Notes: generated by a model not told the origin, from the sequence alone. A stretch of 17,388 nt of DNA from an uncultured Muribaculaceae bacterium (GCA_902494515.1 CABUTS010000061.1:1-17388); one strand, 5' to 3'; numbered from the stretch's first letter, positions 1-7,991 are shown. Made by a program: numbers and translations.

Positions 1-3
1 GAG

Positions 4-102
4 ACTCATCACACTCATCACACTCATCACACTCATCACACTCATCACACTCATCACACTCATCACACTCATCACACTCATCACACTCATCACACTCGTT
101 AC
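4..102. repeat. 9-bp tandem repeat array, 10 exact copies plus one variant
   Basis: Ten perfect head-to-tail copies of ACTCATCAC fill 4-93, followed by a diverged copy ACTCGTTAC at 94-102. Bases 1-3 (GAG) do not continue the unit, so the array seems bounded on both sides. It starts 5 bases after the batC stop codon (minus strand). Read in the operon direction the unit is GTGATGAGT, which carries the stop-start overlap TGATG. In one frame it reads Val-Met-Ser without stops, in the frame of batC Asp-Glu-Cys without stops, and the third frame is stops. It most likely arose by replication slippage. It sits where the next Bat gene should begin. Confidence 0.95.
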
Positions 103-106
103 ACTT

Positions 107-976
107 TTACCAGGGCTTGGCGGGCTGGGACTTCATGCCCTGACGCTGCTCGCCCTTCTGCATCTGTTCAACCTTGCGGCGGGTGGCAGCCTCCTTGTCA
201 TCCATGGCCTTGAGAATCTGAGCGGCATTCTGCTGGCTGATTCCGCCCTGCTGTTGCTGCTGTTTCTGATCCTGCTTCTGCTGGTCCTGAGGATTTTGCT
301 GGTCCTGATTCTGATCCTTGTTCTGATCTTTCTGGTCCTTGTTCTGGTCCTTGTTCTGATCCTTATTCTGATCTTTGTTCTGGTCCTGCTGGTCCTTGTT
401 CTGGTCCTGATTCTGATCTTTGTTCTGGTCCTGCTGGTCCTTGTTCTGATCCTGATTCTGGTCCTGCTCCTGCTTTTTCAGCTGGGCCAGGCGCAGATTC
501 TGACGGGCCTGATTGTTCTCGGGATTACGGCGGAGCGCCTGCTTGTACATCTCGATGGCAGCAGCATAGTTCTCGGCCTTGTAGGCGAGATTACCGCGGT
601 CATAGAACGACAGCTCGGCGAGTTCGGGGTCGTCAATCACCGTGGAGGTCGAATCGAGCATCTGGTCGGCTACCATCAGCAGGGAATCCTGCTGGAAGGA
701 ACCTTCGCCGCGCTGCTGTATATAAGATGAGGCGAGGTTGAACTTCGCGCGGTTGTTGGCGGCGTTCTCACCAAGAGCTTTCTTGAAATCCACTTCGGCG
801 TCAGCGTAGCGCTTCTTGTCGTAGTGCTTCTTGCCGGATTTCATGAAGTTTCGCTCCTTCTTTGTGGACTCGCGGGGCTTCGCCGCGGAGTCCGACGACG
901 ACGAGCAGCCGGTGAGCCCCCAAAGCAGGGGACACACAATGGCCGCGAGGGTTAATATCTTAATGAATCGCTTCAT
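107..976 (-). CDS. batC: BatC-like TPR lipoprotein with K/D/Q/N repeat tail
   Basis: 289 residues. The N-terminus is a lipoprotein signal: Lys/Arg at the start, a hydrophobic stretch, and the lipobox LTGC (Cys at about residue 24) followed by a serine run, so the mature protein is probably tethered to an envelope membrane. Two TPR-like helical pairs follow, at roughly residues 42-90 and 122-165. From about residue 167 to 245 the protein becomes a low-complexity tail of Lys-Asp-Gln-Asn repeats ending in poly-Gln. BatC is the TPR member of the aerotolerance operon described in Bacteroides fragilis; its biochemical role is not settled. The gene starts 18 bases after the batB stop, so it is co-transcribed. 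The tail is much more repetitive than the rest and is encoded by DNA repeats. Family call is by lipobox, TPRs and position. Confidence 0.85.
   Translation of the reverse strand: MKRFIKILTLAAIVCPLLWGLTGCSSSSDSAAKPRESTKKERNFMKSGKKHYDKKRYADAEVDFKKALGENAANNRAKFNLASSYIQQRGEGSFQQDSLLMVADQMLDSTSTVIDDPELAELSFYDRGNLAYKAENYAAAIEMYKQALRRNPENNQARQNLRLAQLKKQEQDQNQDQNKDQQDQNKDQNQDQNKDQQDQNKDQNKDQNKDQNKDQKDQNKDQNQDQQNPQDQQKQDQKQQQQQGGISQQNAAQILKAMDDKEAATRRKVEQMQKGEQRQGMKSQPAKPW
254..475 (-). repeat. Repeat-coded K/D/Q/N tail within batC
   Basis: Degenerate copies of short units reading Asp-Gln-Asn-Lys or Asp-Gln-Gln cover about 74 codons. Inside it, a 45-bp unit (15 residues, NQDQNKDQQDQNKDQ) occurs twice in tandem, around 371-415 and 416-460, almost identical at the DNA level. 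The period is a multiple of three, so length changes would keep the frame. Confidence 0.85.
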
Positions 977-994
977 AGTCAGTCTGTTGTGAAA

Positions 995-2068
995 TCATTC
1001 GTGCTTCGGACCTTTCCGAAGGCTTTTGGCAGCAATTTTCTGTGTGGAGAAGAATGTGAACCGCTTGAGCCAGCCGATCTTGCTCGGGAGCACGAGCGCG
1101 TCGAGCACCAACAGCACCACAGCAATCCAGATACACAGCGGGAACTGCTCGGCGCTGGCCTTGTAGCTGACATGCTGGATGTCGCTCTTCTTGATTTTGT
1201 CGAGCTGGTCTACGAGTGTCGACAGCGCTTTGTTGGAGGAACCGTTGATGTAGATACCGCCGCCGGCCTCAGCTATCTGCTTGGCTTCCTGCTCGTTGAG
1301 GAAGGTGGTGACGGGTATGCCGGTTTCGTCCTTGAGGAAGTCGCCGTGCTTGTTGATGGGAATCGGGGCACCCTTGATTGAGCCGACGCCGATGACGTCG
1401 ACCTCGATACCGAGACTCTTGGCATATTCGGCCATCTCCACGGCATCGCCTTCATGGTTCTCACCGTCAGTGATGACGATGATAGCCTTGTTCACATCCT
1501 CGGCGGGCGTGAAGGAGTTGATCGACATGTTGATGGCGGTGCCGATGGCCGTACCCTGCGTGTTCACCATGTCGGTGCTGATTTCGTCGAGATACATGCG
1601 GGCCGACACGAAGTCGGTGGTAATCGGCAGCTGGGTGTATGCCTCGCCGGCGAAGACTATAAGGCCGACCTTGTCGTTGCCTAACTTATCTATCAGGTTG
1701 CCGAGGAGATACTTGGCGCGGTCGAGACGCGGGATGCCCCCCAGATCGTCGGTCGAGGAGGCGAGCATCGAGCGGGAAACGTCGAAGGCTATCATAACCT
1801 CGATACCCTGGGTGTTCTCGATCTCCTCCTTTTCGCCGGCACGCGGACGGGCCACGGCAACAATCAGCGCAGCCAGCGCCAGAAGCTCCAGCGTAATCTT
1901 GATGGCCGGCTTGTAGGGGGAGGCCTCCGGCATCATGGGGGTGATGACACTCATCTTACCGAAGCGCTGCAGCTTCCGCTTCCGGGCCATGCGCGCCCAG
2001 AACCAGAGCCCGAACAGCACCGGTATCAATATGAGCAGATATAATAGTTTGGGATATGCGAACGACAT
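995..2068 (-). CDS. batB: BatB, von Willebrand factor A membrane protein
   Basis: 357 residues from the ATG at 2066-2068. An in-frame ATG exists further upstream (2147-2149), but its extra 27 residues would overlap batA by about 75 bases and are Gly/Ser-rich with no family resemblance. The chosen start gives MSFAYPKLLYLLIL, a typical hydrophobic BatB beginning, 5 bases after the batA stop. There are membrane helices at about 7-25 and 56-73, then a VWA domain with the metal-binding motif DVSRS (residues 96-100), a later conserved TDGENHEGD, and a C-terminal helix near 308-328. BatA and BatB are paralogues thought to act as a pair presenting VWA domains in the periplasm next to a MoxR ATPase. 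The role in oxygen tolerance is known from Bacteroides fragilis; the molecular target is not known. Confidence 0.93.
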   Translation of the reverse strand: MSFAYPKLLYLLILIPVLFGLWFWARMARKRKLQRFGKMSVITPMMPEASPYKPAIKITLELLALAALIVAVARPRAGEKEEIENTQGIEVMIAFDVSRSMLASSTDDLGGIPRLDRAKYLLGNLIDKLGNDKVGLIVFAGEAYTQLPITTDFVSARMYLDEISTDMVNTQGTAIGTAINMSINSFTPAEDVNKAIIVITDGENHEGDAVEMAEYAKSLGIEVDVIGVGSIKGAPIPINKHGDFLKDETGIPVTTFLNEQEAKQIAEAGGGIYINGSSNKALSTLVDQLDKIKKSDIQHVSYKASAEQFPLCIWIAVVLLVLDALVLPSKIGWLKRFTFFSTQKIAAKSLRKGPKHE

Positions 2069-2073
2069 GATTT

Positions 2074-3060
<987 letters not shown>

Positions 3061-3069
3061 TGTACAAGT

Positions 3070-4188
3070 TTATTTTGGAGAACTGGGAGTATTGGGAGAA
3101 ATGGGACGGTCCGTCTGACCCTGGGGAGCTGTCGGCTGGGGTTTCAGCGACGAGGTCTGCCCCTGGGGGGCCGTCGGCTGGGGTTTCAGCGACGAGGTCG
3201 GCTGGCCGGGAGTGCCGGGATTGGAGCCGTCCGGGCCATTCTGGCCTTCGGGAGTGACGACAACGGGCTTGGTTTCCTCGACGAACTGGACGGCGTCGGC
3301 CAGAGCACGGTGGTTGTCGTCGGGCATCGGGCGGACCTTGGCGAACTTCACGTAGTCGGCAATCTCGAGGATGCGGCGCATACGGGCGTTCGACATGCGG
3401 GTTTCCTCGCGGTTGTTGAGCGTCCTGATAATCTGCTGCGAGGTCATCTCCATGGCGTTGATGCCGAAGCGACCCTGCAGATAGTCGCGGAGGATATCAA
3501 TCAAACGGGTGTAATACTCGCGCTCGCGGCCGTTCTGCCAGAGATTGTCATCGCGCAGCGTTGTAAGTCGCTGCATGGCAAGCTCGTAGGGGGGCACCGG
3601 CTTGCGGTGAGGCATCATGGCCACCACCTTCTCGCGGTTCGCGAATATCAGGTAAACGCACACGGCGCCGATAATCACAAGGAAAATGGCCAGCAGCAGC
3701 GCGAAGTGGTCGGTGAACCAGTCGGGGAGCCAGTCGTACCATTTGGTTTCGAAACTGAGCGCCGGAGCTATCGGGTTGACATCCTTCATCTGGCTGACAT
3801 CCACAGGGAGCACCTTGAGGGTCAGGGCGTTGCTGCGGAGAGTATCGGGGCCGGCCACAAGGATGAACGGCGGGATAGTGTAGACGCCGGAATCGAACGA
3901 CTGCACAATCAGCGCGCGTTTGATTTCCCGGAGTCCGTTGCCCAGATCAGTGGTGTCCCCGTCGACCCAGTCGACCGGTTCGATCTGCGGAGGCATTGCG
4001 CCCTCATCGACGAGCAGCTGCGCGGGGGAGCCGGCATTGTCGACGATGTCCAGACGGATAGCTGTCTGATATCCCATTGTAATCTGCGAGGAGTCGAGCG
4101 AGGCCTTGATGGACCGTGCCGAAGCCGGAGCGGCGCAAATGAGCACCGCTGCAAGGGATATTACTATGTTAATCAGCTTTTTAAGCAT
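3070..4188 (-). CDS. BatD-like membrane protein of the Bat operon
   Basis: 372 residues. A signal peptide (residues 1 to about 24, ending in APASA) precedes a beta-rich periplasmic domain to about residue 155 that resembles the repeats of BatD proteins. One membrane helix spans about 162-183, and a basic, helical cytoplasmic part follows, with a segment YYTRLIDILRDYLQGRFGI (226-244) of the kind seen in DUF4381-type proteins. Residues 305-372 are a Pro/Gln/Gly/Ser-rich tail with no fold expected, including two copies of TSSLKPQPTAPQGQ. It lies between the DUF58 gene and batA, the place such a protein occupies in Bacteroides Bat operons. The likely role is an adaptor of the VWA proteins, with one face in the periplasm and one in the cytoplasm. 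The family label is approximate. Confidence 0.72.
   Translation of the reverse strand: MLKKLINIVISLAAVLICAAPASARSIKASLDSSQITMGYQTAIRLDIVDNAGSPAQLLVDEGAMPPQIEPVDWVDGDTTDLGNGLREIKRALIVQSFDSGVYTIPPFILVAGPDTLRSNALTLKVLPVDVSQMKDVNPIAPALSFETKWYDWLPDWFTDHFALLLAIFLVIIGAVCVYLIFANREKVVAMMPHRKPVPPYELAMQRLTTLRDDNLWQNGREREYYTRLIDILRDYLQGRFGINAMEMTSQQIIRTLNNREETRMSNARMRRILEIADYVKFAKVRPMPDDNHRALADAVQFVEETKPVVVTPEGQNGPDGSNPGTPGQPTSSLKPQPTAPQGQTSSLKPQPTAPQGQTDRPISPNTPSSPK
3113..3196 (-). repeat. 42-bp direct tandem duplication in the BatD-like gene
   Basis: Two adjacent 42-bp units, about 3113-3154 and 3155-3196, encode the 14-residue unit TSSLKPQPTAPQGQ twice. The 19-base core GGGTTTCAGCGACGAGGTC appears identically in both, spaced exactly 42 bases apart. 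Conservation of the third codon positions suggests a recent duplication. Confidence 0.9.
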
Positions 4189-4227
4189 GAATAAACGTTT
4201 TTTGCATTTGAATTTGAAGGGCCGGGG

Positions 4228-5097
4228 TCAGACGCGGGTCCGGAAGAGGCCCATCAGGGAGGTGACGTAATCTTCGTCGGTAGGGATGGAGCATGAGTTG
4301 ACGCGGCAGCGGCGGAGCGTGTCGGTCATAACCTGCTGGCGTTCATACCACCAGCGGTTATAGAGGTTGCGCACCTTCTTCGAGGAGGTGTCGACCCACT
4401 GCTCGGCACCGGTTTCGAGGTCCTGAACGCGCATCAGTCCCACGTTGGGGAGCTGCGAGTCGCGCTTGTCGTAGACCTGAATACCGTAGACATCGTGTTT
4501 GTTTGAAGCGATGGAGAGCGCCTTATAGTAGTCCTTTTCGTCGATGAAGTCGGAAATCAGGAAGGTGGTGCAGCGCTTTTTCAGCGCGTCGGTGAAGTAG
4601 CGGAGCACCATGCCGATGTCGGTGCCGCGGTGTTCGGGGGTGAAGTCGAGCAGCTCGCGTATGATGAACAGGATGTGCTTCTTGCCTTTCTTCGGGGGGA
4701 TAAACTTCTCGATTTTGTCAGAGAAGAAAATCACTCCCACCTTATCGTTGTTCTGAATCGCCGAGAAGGCCAGCGTGGCGGCCACTTCGGCTATCACTTC
4801 GCGCTTGGTATCACCCACGGCGCCGAACAGACGGGAGCCGCTGACGTCGACGAGAAGCATCACGGTGAGCTCGCGCTCCTCTTCGTAGATCTTGACGTAC
4901 GGACGGTTGTGGCGGGCGGTCACGTTCCAGTCGATGTCGCGGATGTCGTCGCCATACTGATATTCCCTGACTTCCGAAAAGGTCATGCCACGTCCCTTGA
5001 ACGCCGAGTGGTATTCACCGGCGAAGATGTTCTGCGAAAGCCCGCGAGTCTTGATTTCGATTCGGCGGACTTTTTTCAGGAGTTCGTTGGCATCCAT
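4228..5097 (-). CDS. DUF58 family protein of the Bat operon
   Basis: 289 residues with no membrane helix, the short cytosolic form of DUF58. The signature GDDIRDIDWNVTARHN is at residues 49-64. A VWA-like fold follows, with DVSGS at 84-88 giving a MIDAS-type DxSxS site, and a later DFIDEKDY. The start at 5095-5097 gives MDANELLKKVRRIEIKTRG, which is typical for the family. DUF58 genes nearly always follow a moxR gene, here with 62 bases between, and the product is thought to be a partner or adaptor of the MoxR ATPase. The gap to the next gene is 39 bases, so it belongs to the same transcript. Nothing appears truncated. Confidence 0.92.
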   Translation of the reverse strand: MDANELLKKVRRIEIKTRGLSQNIFAGEYHSAFKGRGMTFSEVREYQYGDDIRDIDWNVTARHNRPYVKIYEEERELTVMLLVDVSGSRLFGAVGDTKREVIAEVAATLAFSAIQNNDKVGVIFFSDKIEKFIPPKKGKKHILFIIRELLDFTPEHRGTDIGMVLRYFTDALKKRCTTFLISDFIDEKDYYKALSIASNKHDVYGIQVYDKRDSQLPNVGLMRVQDLETGAEQWVDTSSKKVRNLYNRWWYERQQVMTDTLRRCRVNSCSIPTDEDYVTSLMGLFRTRV

Positions 5098-5159
5098 TGT
5101 TTTTCAGTTACTTCGGAAACTTTGACTTTGGAAACATAGGTATGATAATCAGCTGACGA

Positions 5160-6155
5160 TCAGGGGACTACTACCTTGTCGAGAATTTCGGAGATGATTT
5201 CGTCGGACGAGATGTTGTTGGCCTCGGCCTCGTAGGTGAGTCCGATACGGTGGCGCAGAACGTCGTGGCATACGGCGCGGACATCCTCGGGAATCACGTA
5301 GCCCCGCTGGTGCAGGAAGGCGTAGGCCTTGGCGGCACGGGCAAGGGAGATCGACGCACGGGGCGATGCTCCGAAGGCGATGATGCTCTGGAGTTCGGGG
5401 AGACCACATTCGGCGGGGAAACGGGTGGCGAACACGATGTCGACAATGTAGCGCTCGATCTTCTCGTCGATGTAGATTTTCTCCACAACCTGCTGGGCGT
5501 CGAGAATCTCCTCGGGACGGAGGAGCGGACGGATCTGCTTGGGGGTGTTGGAGAGGTTCTGACGGATGATGAGTTTCTCCTCCTCGCGGGTGGGGTAGCC
5601 GATGACTACCTTCAGCAGGAAACGGTCGACCTGAGCCTCGGGCAGAGGATATGTACCCTCCTGCTCGATGGGGTTCTGGGTTGCCATTACCAGGAATGGC
5701 TCGGGGAGGCTGAAGGTGCGGTCGCCGATGGTCACCTGACGCTCCTGCATGGCTTCGAGCAGGGCTGCCTGAACCTTGGCGGGGGCGCGGTTGATTTCAT
5801 CTGCGAGCACGAAGTTGGCGAAAACCGGGCCTTTCTTGACCTGGAACTGCTCGGACTTTACGCTGTATACCATTGTACCGGTAACGTCGGCGGGGAGAAG
5901 GTCGGGGGTAAACTGGATGCGGCTGTATTTGGCGTCGATCAGCTGCGAGAGGGTCTTGATAGCCAGGGTCTTGGCAAGACCCGGAACGCCTTCCAGGAGC
6001 ACGTGGCCATTGGAAAGCAGGGCGATAAGCAGGGATTCAACGAGGTGCTTCTGACCTACAATGGTCTGATCCATGCCCTGAGTAATCAGGCTGACAAAAT
6101 TGCTGCGGCTTGCAACGAGGTCGTTCAGTTCTCTGATATTTACCGTGTCACTCAT
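5160..6155 (-). CDS. moxR: MoxR-family AAA+ ATPase
   Basis: 331 residues, normal length for MoxR. The Walker A motif is GVPGLAKT (56-63), Walker B is around FVLADEINRAP (115-125), sensor 1 is ATQNP (158-162), and the family motif EGTYPLPEAQVDRFL is at 166-180. The C-terminal lid domain runs from about 220 to 331 and includes the SPRAS segment. MoxR ATPases act as chaperones for VWA-domain proteins encoded beside them. Here it heads the Bat operon, so its partners are probably DUF58, BatA and BatB. The start at 6153-6155 gives MSDTVNIRELNDLVASRSNF. It is the first gene after a 326-base region with a promoter and repeated CGTTTACC sites. Confidence 0.95.
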   Translation of the reverse strand: MSDTVNIRELNDLVASRSNFVSLITQGMDQTIVGQKHLVESLLIALLSNGHVLLEGVPGLAKTLAIKTLSQLIDAKYSRIQFTPDLLPADVTGTMVYSVKSEQFQVKKGPVFANFVLADEINRAPAKVQAALLEAMQERQVTIGDRTFSLPEPFLVMATQNPIEQEGTYPLPEAQVDRFLLKVVIGYPTREEEKLIIRQNLSNTPKQIRPLLRPEEILDAQQVVEKIYIDEKIERYIVDIVFATRFPAECGLPELQSIIAFGASPRASISLARAAKAYAFLHQRGYVIPEDVRAVCHDVLRHRIGLTYEAEANNISSDEIISEILDKVVVP

Positions 6156-6291
6156 AAGTTGTCTTATAGTTGTTTGGGTTTAACTCTTGATGAATTTTGA
6201 AAATCAGGCTTATTTACGTTGGTGTAAAAAACTGTTTTTCGGAGAAGGAGTTTCAGTGTTAAGCGGCGAAATTCCGGGGGTGTCAGAGGAC

Positions 6292-6387
6292 CGTTTACCA
6301 CGTCGAAAATTTCGCAATGCAAAAGTAAAAAAACAAAACAGGTAAACGTTAAAATAGAATGTTAAATTTATCTATCAATCGTTTACC
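6292..6387. promoter_or_regulatory. Three CGTTTACC sites around the moxR promoter, putative operator
   Basis: The 8-mer CGTTTACC is on the plus strand at 6292-6299 and 6380-6387 and on the minus strand at 6341-6348 (plus-strand GGTAAACG). The last two share more sequence, CGTTTACCTGTTTT and CGTTTACCTCTTTT (13 of 14 matching). Relative to the predicted moxR start of transcription, the sites would lie just downstream, over the -33 region, and about 65 bases upstream. That layout fits a transcription factor binding site. The regulator is unknown. Confidence 0.5.
6320..6327 (-). promoter_or_regulatory. -7 element of the moxR/Bat operon promoter
   Basis: Minus strand TACTTTTG matches the Bacteroidetes -7 consensus TAnnTTTG exactly and is followed by CAT as in many such promoters. 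No good -33 TTTG is seen at 19-21 bases upstream; that spot is T-rich and overlaps a CGTTTACC site. The start of transcription would be near 6313. Confidence 0.55.
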
Positions 6388-6473
6388 TCTTTTAAGATTT
6401 AATTATTTTTAAGTATAATCCGCTGTTTCAGGGGACCTCCTTAACAATAATATCCGGGACTGAAATTCACTGA

Positions 6474-6504
6474 CCGCCGCATCATGGATCCATGATTCTG
6501 GCGG
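6474..6504 (-). other. Hairpin across the stop codon of the HU-LysM gene
   Basis: A perfect 16-base palindrome ATCATGGATCCATGAT (6481-6496) covers the TGA stop, and outer arms CCGCC (6474-6478) and GGCGG (6500-6504) could extend it with a small internal loop. There is no T-run on the downstream side, so it is not a classical intrinsic terminator. It may be a 3' end stabiliser. Confidence 0.45.
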
Positions 6505-7672
6505 CTTCGCGCTCGGCCTTCTTCACCGACTCAGGATTGTCGGCGTCGATGCCATATTTCGAAGCAGGGGGTATCACCAGTACCATACCATTCTCCAGAT
6601 TGTCGGGATTCCGGATTTTGTCTTTGTTTTCGATGTATATGTATACCCAGAATTTGGGGTTGCCATAGTGGCGGCGTGACATCACCGAGAGGTAGTTGCC
6701 CGGGCCGACAGTATCAGTCACAACCTTCTGCGCGACAGCCGGGACTTCGGCGGTATCAGCCTCAGTATCTGATGATTGAGAGGCAGAATCGGCAGTCACT
6801 CCGGTTGCGACTCCGGCGGCGGCGTCTTCGGTAACGGAACCGGCGGCTACGGGCTGCTCGGCTACGGATTCATCCGCGGATTCAGCTGCGGATCCGCCGT
6901 TACGAATCAGGATTCCCTCCTCGGTGAATTCAACATTTCCGGGGAGGGGATTGTTCAGCCAGCTGTAACTGAAATATCCCAGAATAAGGCCGGCCAAAAG
7001 GGCAGCAATGGCGGAGACCACGAGGGTCAGCGTCGTGTGGCCGACACGCTCGATGGTCACACTGCTCTCCGGCTCAAGGCGTACAGCGAGAGGATTCGGT
7101 TCCGCCGGCTCCTGATAAACCGGATACTGTGGCGCAGGCTCAGGTTCCACAGGAGGGAGCTGAGGCTCAGGCTCCGAAGGTATAAACTCGGGCGCTGGTT
7201 CGGGGGCTGGTTCGGGTGCAGGTTCGGGTGCAGGTTCGGGCGCTGGCTCTGGCGTGGGTTCCGGTTTGGGTTCCGGCTGGGGTTCCGGCTTGCGGGTGAA
7301 CTTCGGAGGAAGCGGGGGAGGCAAAACCGGGGCTTGCGGAGCCTCAGCCGGGATTTCATCCTCCGGCAGAGTCAGCTCGGCGTCGGAGAGTGAATCGGCG
7401 AGTTCAACAGGCTCGAACATGGAGAAGGGCTCATTTACCGTAGCCGCAAAGCTCTTGGCCGGGGCAAATTCCACGCCCGGATTGCCGTTGACATCAGTGA
7501 CCGTACGGAAAGTACCGAGACCGGGGACGTCAACACGTCCCTCGGCTGCAAGTCCCTGAGTGACAACGGTCGAGAATTCTCTCAGAAAGTCGGAAGCAAT
7601 TGTTCCGTCGCAGTTTATCCGGCTGGCAAGGAGCTGCGAAAGCTCATGCAGCGACAGTATCCGTCCGCTCAT
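6482..7672 (-). CDS. Membrane-anchored HU-like protein with C-terminal LysM domain
   Basis: 396 residues. Residues 1-90 resemble an HU/IHF-type fold: helices GRILSLHELSQLLASRIN and ASDFLREFSTVVTQGLAAEG, then the strand-turn GRVDVPGLGTFRT and FAPAKSFAATVN. Residues 100-195 are Pro/Glu-rich with PAPE repeats. One membrane helix lies at about 213-233. Residues 240-320 are an acidic Ala/Ser-rich linker, and 324-368 match a LysM domain (GNYLSVMSRRHYGNPKFWVYIY, ending in GMVLVIPP), which binds peptidoglycan sugars. There is no signal peptide, so the HU part should be cytoplasmic and LysM periplasmic. Comparable Bacteroidetes proteins join an HU-type domain to SPOR. The start ATG overlaps the stop of the upstream HU gene (ATGA at 7669-7672), so translation is probably coupled. 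A role in linking nucleoid and cell wall is an inference; the HU-like part may have lost DNA binding. Confidence 0.8.
   Translation of the reverse strand: MSGRILSLHELSQLLASRINCDGTIASDFLREFSTVVTQGLAAEGRVDVPGLGTFRTVTDVNGNPGVEFAPAKSFAATVNEPFSMFEPVELADSLSDAELTLPEDEIPAEAPQAPVLPPPLPPKFTRKPEPQPEPKPEPTPEPAPEPAPEPAPEPAPEPAPEFIPSEPEPQLPPVEPEPAPQYPVYQEPAEPNPLAVRLEPESSVTIERVGHTTLTLVVSAIAALLAGLILGYFSYSWLNNPLPGNVEFTEEGILIRNGGSAAESADESVAEQPVAAGSVTEDAAAGVATGVTADSASQSSDTEADTAEVPAVAQKVVTDTVGPGNYLSVMSRRHYGNPKFWVYIYIENKDKIRNPDNLENGMVLVIPPASKYGIDADNPESVKKAEREAARIMDP
7189..7290 (-). repeat. Repeat-coded PAPE/PEP spacer in the HU-LysM gene
   Basis: Tandem 12-base units such as GGTTCGGGTGCA encode alternating Pro-Ala-Pro-Glu at about residues 128-162. 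The units vary at third positions. Such Pro-Glu repeats form stiff extended rods, as in TonB. Confidence 0.75.
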
Positions 7673-7956
7673 CGCTTTGGCCCCTCCGCAACCGTGTTTT
7701 TAAGCCTTCCGGCAGGGGTAAATTCGACCTCGATGGCCGGAGGGAGCATCAGGCGACGACCCGACGCGAGGTCGCGGATCACCGTCTCCTCCTTTTTGAC
7801 GCCGTCAAACGAACCGAGCGCGGGAAGCGCAACCCGATTGAGGTCGCGGCACTCCTCGTCGACGATGCCGACGAACCCTTTCAGAAGTTCTTCAGCCGTA
7901 GTCGGCTCGATATTGAGCCGCTTTGACAATATATTGATAAACTGTGAGTTATCCAC
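7669..7956 (-). CDS. HU-family DNA-binding protein
   Basis: 95 residues, the normal size for HU. The N-terminal helices (MDNSQFINILSKRLNIEPTT, then AEELLKGFVGIVDEECRD) are followed by LPALGSFDGVKK, equivalent to the HU GFGTF turn, then the presumed DNA-wrapping arm (44-80, with RDLASGRRLMLPP), and EFTPAGRLKN, equivalent to the FxPGKALK end of HU. HU proteins bend and compact DNA as dimers. The sequence is less basic than housekeeping HU, so this is likely one of the specialised HU paralogues common in Bacteroidetes. It overlaps the HU-LysM gene by four bases, suggesting the two products work together, possibly as a heterodimer. A promoter lies about 120 bases upstream. Confidence 0.85.
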   Translation of the reverse strand: MDNSQFINILSKRLNIEPTTAEELLKGFVGIVDEECRDLNRVALPALGSFDGVKKEETVIRDLASGRRLMLPPAIEVEFTPAGRLKNTVAEGPKR

Positions 7957-7991
7957 GCAATTACTGTTATCTGTTTTAGGTTAAAGGCGCT

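Larger units (their letters stand above)
6156..6481. other. Intergenic region upstream of moxR
   Basis: 326 bases without a credible gene, between the stop of the HU-LysM gene and the moxR start. AT-rich in 6300-6420, unlike its surroundings. It holds one minus-strand -7 element, three CGTTTACC sites, and at its right end part of a hairpin that spans the HU-LysM stop. The presumed moxR leader is about 155 bases long. Confidence 0.8.

Noticed and set aside
4..102. CRISPR array
   Set aside because: The units are 9 bases long and contiguous with no spacers.
254..730. Plus-strand open frame encoding a Leu/Val/Ile-rich protein that looks like a long membrane segment
   Set aside because: It is the antisense reading of the Lys-Asp-Gln-Asn repeat of BatC, whose codons read Leu/Val/Ile on the other strand. 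BatC has a lipobox, TPRs and an operon position.
6435..6442. Perfect Shine-Dalgarno sequence AAGGAGGT on the minus strand
   Set aside because: No ATG, GTG or TTG follows at a usable distance on the minus strand, and genes in this window do not show strong Shine-Dalgarno sites. Probably chance.
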